Shown here in pieces: positions 5,624 through 9,538 of a DNA stretch of 9,538 nt (position 1 is the stretch's first letter; each line of letters begins with the position of its first letter). The DNA comes from Myxococcaceae bacterium (lineage in GTDB: Bacteria > Myxococcota > Myxococcia > Myxococcales > Myxococcaceae). The DNA is taken from positions 1 through 9,538 of the forward strand of contig JAGSPQ010000056.1 in NCBI GenBank assembly GCA_018262385.1, written 5' to 3'. Under the pieces are notes generated by a model that saw only the letters and a program-made list of their open reading frames with translations, was not told where the DNA came from and searched no databases. Position numbers and translations under genes: made by a program.

Positions 5624-6225
5624 GTGTCGCCGAACAGCTCGGCCATCGGCACCTTCAGCGCCGCCGCGATCTTGTAGAGCGACGAGATCGACGCCGAGCT
5701 CTCGGCCCGCTCGATCTGCGACAGCAGCGAGACCGACAGGCCGGTGCGGCGGGCGAGCTGCTTGAGGGTCAGGCTCTGCCCGGTGCGGCCCTCGCGGATG
5801 AAGCGGCCGATGTTGCGGTGCAGATCCGCCTCGGGGTCGCGCGAGATCCCCTTCTTGCTCAGGACGTTGCGCACCGTCTCGATGAACACCGCCGGCTCGA
5901 CCGGCTTCTTCACGTAGTCGCTGGCGGAGAGCTTGAGGCTCTCGACCGCGCTGTCCACCGTCGGGTAGCCGGTGGCGACGATCACCGCGATGTCGTCGTC
6001 CCACTTGCGGATCTCCCGCAGCACCTCGGTGCCGGACATCTGCGGCATCATCATGTCGAGGACGACGAGGTGGTAGTCGTGGGCCTTCAGCTCGCCGACC
6101 GCCTGGGTCGGATCGGTGAGCGAGGTGACCTGGTAGCCCTCCTTCGAGAGGATGAGCTTGAAGAGGTCGGCGTTTTCGACCTCATCATCGATGACGAGCG
6201 CGCGAATCGAAGTGGCGTGGCGCAC
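5620..6225 (-). CDS. Response regulator with receiver and XRE/Cro-type HTH domains
   Basis: This 201-residue protein joins a CheY-like receiver (about 7-124) to an XRE-family DNA-binding domain (about 136-200). The receiver has the acidic pair Asp13/Asp14, phospho-acceptor Asp57 (VVLDMMMPQMSG), Thr85 and Lys107 (KKP), so it should be phosphorylated by a histidine kinase. The output domain reads LTLKQLARRTGLSVSLLSQIER and then SISSLYKIAAALKVPMAELF. This is the HTH pattern of XRE-cupin regulators (SutR/PuuR type), but no cupin domain follows. Most response regulators use OmpR, LuxR or Fis-type outputs, so this combination is uncommon. The GTG start at 6225 lies 2 nt after the TAA of the upstream FHA gene. 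The frame is open much further upstream, but only as a shadow of that gene, so translation is probably coupled. No cognate kinase is in the window. The binding site is unknown; autoregulation is possible but not shown. Confidence 0.88.
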   Translation of the reverse strand: MRHATSIRALVIDDEVENADLFKLILSKEGYQVTSLTDPTQAVGELKAHDYHLVVLDMMMPQMSGTEVLREIRKWDDDIAVIVATGYPTVDSAVESLKLSASDYVKKPVEPAVFIETVRNVLSKKGISRDPEADLHRNIGRFIREGRTGQSLTLKQLARRTGLSVSLLSQIERAESSASISSLYKIAAALKVPMAELFGDT

Positions 6226-6227
6226 GA

Positions 6228-8090
6228 TTACTTCTGCCGCTCGAAGGCCTCGAGAATCTTGCCGACCTTCTCGACGTCTGGGTGGTCCGGCGAGGCGAGC
6301 CTCATGAATTCCCGGTACTCGCGCGCGCCCTTCTCGGGCTCGTTCAGCTTCGCCCAGACGGTGCCGAGCAGCTTGTGGCAGTCGGGGTTCCTGGGCGCGG
6401 CGCGGATGCACTTCTCGAGCTGGGTCTTGGCGGCGGGATACTGCTTGTCCTTGAACAGGCGCTTGCCCTCGTCGAGCAGGGCGATCGAGGGATCGACCGG
6501 GGGCCGGGGCGGCTCGGGCGGAGGCCGGGGGGGCTCGATCGGCTTGGCGGGCTCGATCGGCTTGGGCGGCTTGGCGTTGAGCGCGCGGTCGGTGTCCTGC
6601 ATCAGCCGGGTCTTGGCGGCCCGGAAGCGCTTGGTCAGCAGCTTGGTGCTGGCCGCCATGTCGAGCTGGCTCTGGGCTTCCTGAAGCTTGCCCGCTTCGA
6701 GCGCGGCTTCGGCGCTCTCCAGCGCGCTCTTGAAGCCCTTTTCCTGGTTCATCTGGCCGATCAGCACCGTCGCCTCGGGGCAGGGGGACTCCCCGACGAA
6801 GCAGCCCTTGAGGATCTCGTCGGCCTTCTTCCAGTCGAGCTCTTCGATCGCCTGGCGCGCAGTGGCGAGCTTGGCCGCGGTCGCCTTGTTCTGCTCTTCC
6901 GGAGTCAGCTCGACCGGAGGCTTGCCCGGGTCCGGCGGCCGGACGTCCGGAATGGTGGCGGTGACGTCGTCGATGATCGGCTTGTCGATCGGCTTCTTGC
7001 GCGCGACGAACCAGTAGCCGGCGCCGGCCAGGGCGACCAGCACCACCGCGGCGACGGCGATCATCGGCGCCTTCGAGCCGCCCTGCTGCCGGACGCTGAC
7101 CCCTTCGGCGGAAGGCGCGAGGGTGAAGGTCTCGCCGGGCCCGACGAACTTGAACTTCACGTGACCCAGCTCGAGCGTGTCGCCGCTGCGCAGCGCCGAC
7201 TGGGCGTAGGGCTCGCCGTTGACCATCAGGCCATTGGCGGACTGCATGTCGACCACCCGCCACTCGCCGGTGTCCTCGCGGACCACCTTGCAGTGGGTGC
7301 GGGAGAGCGAGCGGTGATCGAGCGCGATGTCGTTGTCTTCGATGCGCCCGATCTTCAGCTCGGTGCGAATGCAGGCGAACTCGCGGCCGGCGAACTCGGT
7401 GTTGAGCACCACCAGTCGGGGCGCCTCGGCAGGATCGATGTCGACGATCTGCCGGGGGCGGTTGCCCTCGACCTGATCCATCCGGATGATCGCGGTCGAC
7501 TGGCGGCGGCCGGTCTCCGACTCGCCCGAGGCCGACTGCACGTCTTCGGGATCTGCTTCCTCCGGGCCGTCTTCCTCGCCGCCGAGGGTGGCGCTGGCGT
7601 CGTTGACGATCGGCAGCGCGGGGGAGGTGGCGTTGAGATCGGGCAGCTTGACCGTCATCGCCTGGGCGGCGGTGTTGCCGCGCTGCGAGGTCTTCTCGAG
7701 CCCGTCGGCCTCGGCGCCGCTCTGCGCCGGCAGCAGGGGAGAGGTGGAAGAGGTCGAGGGGCTGGCCGCCGCTTGCGCCTGCTCGGTCTGCACCGCGAGG
7801 TCGTAGTCGCCGATCTGGATCAGATCGCCTTCGTGAACCGGGACCTGGCCCTGGATCTTGTCGCCGTTGATCCGGATTCCGTTGTAGCTGCCGAGATCCT
7901 CGACCAGCACATGGCCGTTCTGGCGCACCAATCGGGCGTGACGGCGCGAGACGTTGCGCTCCGTCAGTCGGATCGTGTTGCCTTCTTGCCGGCCGATGGT
8001 GATCTCATCCCGTACGAATGGAACGACGGTCTTCCGGCCTTCATCGTCTTCTATGATCAGCTTCAGCACGCAGACGATTTCTAGCACCAC
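6228..8090 (-). CDS. Membrane protein with two FHA domains and periplasmic TPR repeats
   Basis: This 620-residue protein has two forkhead-associated domains, which bind phosphothreonine peptides. FHA1 covers about 8-97, with Gly33-Arg34, Ser48, His51 and Asn70-Gly71. FHA2 covers about 226-315, with Gly248-Arg249, Ser263 and His266. Both keep the usual phosphopeptide-binding residues. A low-complexity Ser/Ala/Glu linker (98-225) joins them and includes a Ser/Thr site (RRQSTAIIRM) that could be a phospho-target. One membrane helix (about 343-363, followed by RKKP) precedes a charged helical region. A Pro-rich hinge (about 508-534) and two TPR-like repeats (about 537-604) follow. Four cysteines (430, 437, 561, 571) lie after the membrane helix. 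No N-terminal signal peptide is seen. Cytoplasmic FHA domains and a periplasmic C-terminus are the likely topology, although the basic RKKP after the helix argues mildly the other way. The GTG start at 8090 has AGGGTGG upstream; GTG at 8069 is an alternative. The response regulator follows 2 nt downstream. It probably senses Ser/Thr-kinase signalling; partners are unknown. Confidence 0.9.
   Translation of the reverse strand: MVLEIVCVLKLIIEDDEGRKTVVPFVRDEITIGRQEGNTIRLTERNVSRRHARLVRQNGHVLVEDLGSYNGIRINGDKIQGQVPVHEGDLIQIGDYDLAVQTEQAQAAASPSTSSTSPLLPAQSGAEADGLEKTSQRGNTAAQAMTVKLPDLNATSPALPIVNDASATLGGEEDGPEEADPEDVQSASGESETGRRQSTAIIRMDQVEGNRPRQIVDIDPAEAPRLVVLNTEFAGREFACIRTELKIGRIEDNDIALDHRSLSRTHCKVVREDTGEWRVVDMQSANGLMVNGEPYAQSALRSGDTLELGHVKFKFVGPGETFTLAPSAEGVSVRQQGGSKAPMIAVAAVVLVALAGAGYWFVARKKPIDKPIIDDVTATIPDVRPPDPGKPPVELTPEEQNKATAAKLATARQAIEELDWKKADEILKGCFVGESPCPEATVLIGQMNQEKGFKSALESAEAALEAGKLQEAQSQLDMAASTKLLTKRFRAAKTRLMQDTDRALNAKPPKPIEPAKPIEPPRPPPEPPRPPVDPSIALLDEGKRLFKDKQYPAAKTQLEKCIRAAPRNPDCHKLLGTVWAKLNEPEKGAREYREFMRLASPDHPDVEKVGKILEAFERQK
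6502..6566 (-). repeat. Short direct repeats encoding the Pro-rich hinge of the FHA protein
   Basis: Two 18-bp tandem copies (6531-6548 and 6549-6566) differ only at the last base. They encode the repeated hexad with PIEP on the minus strand. Next to them, GGCCGGGGCGGCTCG (from 6502) is repeated about 20 bp later with one change and encodes PPPEPPRPP-type sequence. The tract lies between the helical region and the TPRs, so copy-number changes in multiples of three bases would change hinge length without shifting the frame. Confidence 0.7.
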
Positions 8091-8093
8091 AAT

Positions 8094-8100
8094 CCACCCT
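8094..8100 (-). promoter_or_regulatory. Ribosome binding site of the FHA gene
   Basis: On the minus strand AGGGTGG ends 3 nt before the GTG at 8090, with the AGGG core 6 nt away. It favours 8090 over the in-frame GTG at 8069, which has no such sequence in front of it. Confidence 0.55.
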
Positions 8101-8191
8101 GCAACAAAGCCATCCTCGCCAAATCACGACGGCTTTTTTCGCGCGGGTGTCCATCGGTCAGGCGGACCGGCCAGAATGACCTGAGCGGCCT
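8101..8191. promoter_or_regulatory. Divergent intergenic region with operator-like inverted repeats
   Basis: This stretch of about 90 bp must hold the promoters of the leftward FHA operon and the rightward rhomboid gene, but no convincing -35/-10 pair was found for either. Near the rhomboid start GGTCA (8156-8160) and TGACC (8177-8181) form an inverted repeat with centres 21 bp apart, about two helical turns. CGGTC/GACCG (8155-8159 and 8165-8169) forms a second, tighter one. CAGAAT (8172-8177) is a possible -10 for the rhomboid gene and lies inside the larger repeat. The repeats are short and could be chance in GC-rich DNA. Confidence 0.35.
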
Positions 8192-9538
8192 ATGAGTCAA
8201 CCTCTCACCTTGCGCACCGAGTCGGGGGACGAGCACGTCGATCTGGCGGAGTTCGAGGCGCGGGTCCGTCGAGGAGAGGTCTCGCCCCAGAGCCTGGTGC
8301 GGGTGCCGGCGGTGACCGGCGAGCGCTTCGTCCCGGCGTGCGAGCTGAAGCTGTACCAGTCGTTGCACGAGCCGCGGCGGGCGTTCTTCGCCCGGACCTT
8401 CTCGATCGCGCGCTTCCCGTGGATGACCTCGGCCTTGATCCTGCTCAACCTGTCGGTCTACCTGGCCACCGTCCGCAGCGGGCCGCTGGACATCGACGAC
8501 ATGGTCCGGTTCGGGGGAAAGGTAGGACCGCTGATCACCGATCTGGGCGAGCTGTGGCGGCTGCTGACGGCGAACTTCCTCCACCGCGACGCGCTCCACA
8601 TCGGCCTCAACATGTTCGTGCTCTTCAACGTCGGGGGCGCGCTCGAGAACACCTACCGGACGCTCGACTACCTCTGGCTGCTGGTCTTTTCGGGGATCGC
8701 GACGATGACCGCCTCGCTGTTCCTCTCGGACGCGGTGAGCATCGGCGCCTCGGGGATGGTCTATGGCTGCCTGGGCGGGGTGGTGGTGTTCGGGCTGAAG
8801 TACCGCGGGCTGCTGCCGTCGCGGTACCGGCGGGTGCTGGGGGAAGCGGCGATTCCCACCGTGATCGGCCTGCTGCTGATCGGCCTGACCTCGAAGGGAA
8901 TCGACAACTGGGCCCACTTCGGAGGGCTGCTGGCGGGGATGATCTGCGCGGCGTTCATGCGGCCGCGGCTGCTCACCGAGCCGGCGCCGTGGTGGAGCCC
9001 GGCGCTGCGGGCCGCTCCGTCGCTGGGGATCCTGGCGCTGGTGCTGTTCGGGCAGCAGCTGCTGGGTGAGGCGCTGCCGGTGTTGCGCACCGAGCGCGAC
9101 GACACCTTCGGGATCTCGGTGCCGGTGCCGCGGGCGTGGCTGAAGGGGGCCAATCCGCTGGGCAGCCTCGCCTGGTACAACGGGCTGCCGGGCCTGGGGC
9201 GGGCCAGCTTCGCGGCCGAAGCGGTGCAGAGCGGCAACGGCAGCCTGATGGCGGACGCGGCGGCGAGCGCGCGGGCGTTCACCGACGAGCGGCTCAACCC
9301 GGTGGCGCTCGGCCCCGAGGTGTTCAAGGTGGTCCCCGAGGCGCCGGTGATCGCGCGGCTGGGAGATCGCGACGCGCTGAAGGTGAGCGCGAAGTTCTAC
9401 GAGCCGCAGGGCGCCACCCGGCTCACCGCCTACTTCGTGCCCCGGGGCGAGTTGGTCTACCAGCTGGTGTTCACCTTCCCGGACGAGTTCCACCGCTACG
9501 GCCACGTGGCGGAGGCGATGGTGGCGGGGATCCGGTTC
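8192..9538 (+). CDS. Rhomboid intramembrane serine protease with extra N- and C-terminal domains, 3' end outside window
   Basis: The frame stays open for 449 codons to the window edge. An in-frame TGA at 8177-8179 makes the ATG at 8192 the first possible start. Rhomboids cleave membrane proteins within or near the bilayer. The core (about 75-265) carries the L1-loop Trp122-Arg123, the HxxxN motif His136/Asn140 (HIGLNM), the nucleophile Ser187 in GASG (codon 8750-8752) and the partner His242 in AHFGG, so the catalytic dyad is complete. A seventh hydrophobic helix follows at about 274-292. Residues 1-60 are a soluble domain (DLAEFEARVRRGEVSPQSLVR) faintly resembling GYF_2-like adaptor domains. 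From about 303 a soluble domain opens with TFGISVPVPRAW and reaches VAEAMVAGIRF at the edge, resembling PsbP/DcrB-like folds. With seven helices the N-terminus would be cytoplasmic and the C-terminal domain periplasmic. The protease assignment is firm; the flanking-domain names are tentative. It is divergent from the FHA gene. Confidence 0.9.
   Translation, partial: MSQPLTLRTESGDEHVDLAEFEARVRRGEVSPQSLVRVPAVTGERFVPACELKLYQSLHEPRRAFFARTFSIARFPWMTSALILLNLSVYLATVRSGPLDIDDMVRFGGKVGPLITDLGELWRLLTANFLHRDALHIGLNMFVLFNVGGALENTYRTLDYLWLLVFSGIATMTASLFLSDAVSIGASGMVYGCLGGVVVFGLKYRGLLPSRYRRVLGEAAIPTVIGLLLIGLTSKGIDNWAHFGGLLAGMICAAFMRPRLLTEPAPWWSPALRAAPSLGILALVLFGQQLLGEALPVLRTERDDTFGISVPVPRAWLKGANPLGSLAWYNGLPGLGRASFAAEAVQSGNGSLMADAAASARAFTDERLNPVALGPEVFKVVPEAPVIARLGDRDALKVSAKFYEPQGATRLTAYFVPRGELVYQLVFTFPDEFHRYGHVAEAMVAGIRF

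Noticed and set aside
6231..7263. Upstream extension of the response regulator frame
   Set aside because: That stretch is an out-of-frame shadow of the FHA gene with low-complexity composition. The receiver domain begins right after the GTG at 6225.
6282..8084. 600-codon plus-strand open frame opposite the FHA gene
   Set aside because: Its Leu/Arg/Gly/Asp-rich translation has no domain, and the opposite strand has two intact FHA domains, a membrane helix and TPRs.
8099..8125. Possible sigma-54 promoter (TGGC...TTGCA on the minus strand) for the FHA gene
   Set aside because: The GG and GC elements are 7 or 11 nt apart instead of the required 10, so the match is not valid.
8131..8139. Six-T run in the divergent intergenic region as an intrinsic terminator
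   Set aside because: Only a 3-bp stem could form before it, and no rightward gene ends there.
8081..9505. 474-codon minus-strand open frame opposite the rhomboid gene
   Set aside because: Its Arg/His/Gln/Pro-rich translation lacks domains; the plus frame has the complete rhomboid dyad and membrane helices.

Overview
The window is very GC-rich with strong G/C bias at third codon positions, frequent GTG starts, short intergenic gaps and a typical Gram-negative outer-membrane protein. Together with FHA/phospho-signalling genes and a secreted protein carrying CxxxxxxC-type cysteine spacing, this suggests a member of the Myxococcota (former Deltaproteobacteria). That placement is an inference from style and gene families, not from a marker gene. 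No rRNA, tRNA, CRISPR array, insertion sequence or phage gene was seen.

Layout. (1) Bases 1-2709, + strand: the 3' part of a secreted alpha/beta hydrolase of lipase type, followed 18 nt later by a FadL-type outer-membrane transporter, closed by a strong intrinsic terminator (2736-2782). (2) 2799-3170, +: a small helical protein of unknown function with a GTG start. (3) 3174-5603, +: a good -35/-10 promoter, then a three-gene acyl-CoA module: biotin carboxylase, a 70-residue biotinyl carrier protein, and a crotonase-family enzyme one base downstream. (4) 5620-8090, - strand: a two-gene signalling operon, a membrane protein with two FHA domains and periplasmic TPRs, then a response regulator whose output domain is an XRE/Cro helix-turn-helix. 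(5) 8192 to the right edge, +, divergent from the FHA gene: a rhomboid intramembrane serine protease with extra domains on both ends, cut by the window edge.

How the parts may work together. The left half reads as lipid use: an exported esterase/lipase to release hydrophobic acids, FadL to carry them across the outer membrane, and acyl-CoA carboxylation and crotonase chemistry inside the cell. The carboxyltransferase needed to complete the carboxylase is absent from the window. The crotonase has lost one catalytic Glu of true hydratases and resembles methylmalonyl-CoA decarboxylase at that site. The right half is a signalling block that links Ser/Thr-phosphopeptide recognition (FHA), two-component signalling (receiver domain) and possibly membrane proteolysis (rhomboid). 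No complete undescribed system can be claimed. The best leads are the carboxylase plus decarboxylase-like pairing, the receiver-XRE fusion encoded directly after the FHA protein, and the multidomain rhomboid.
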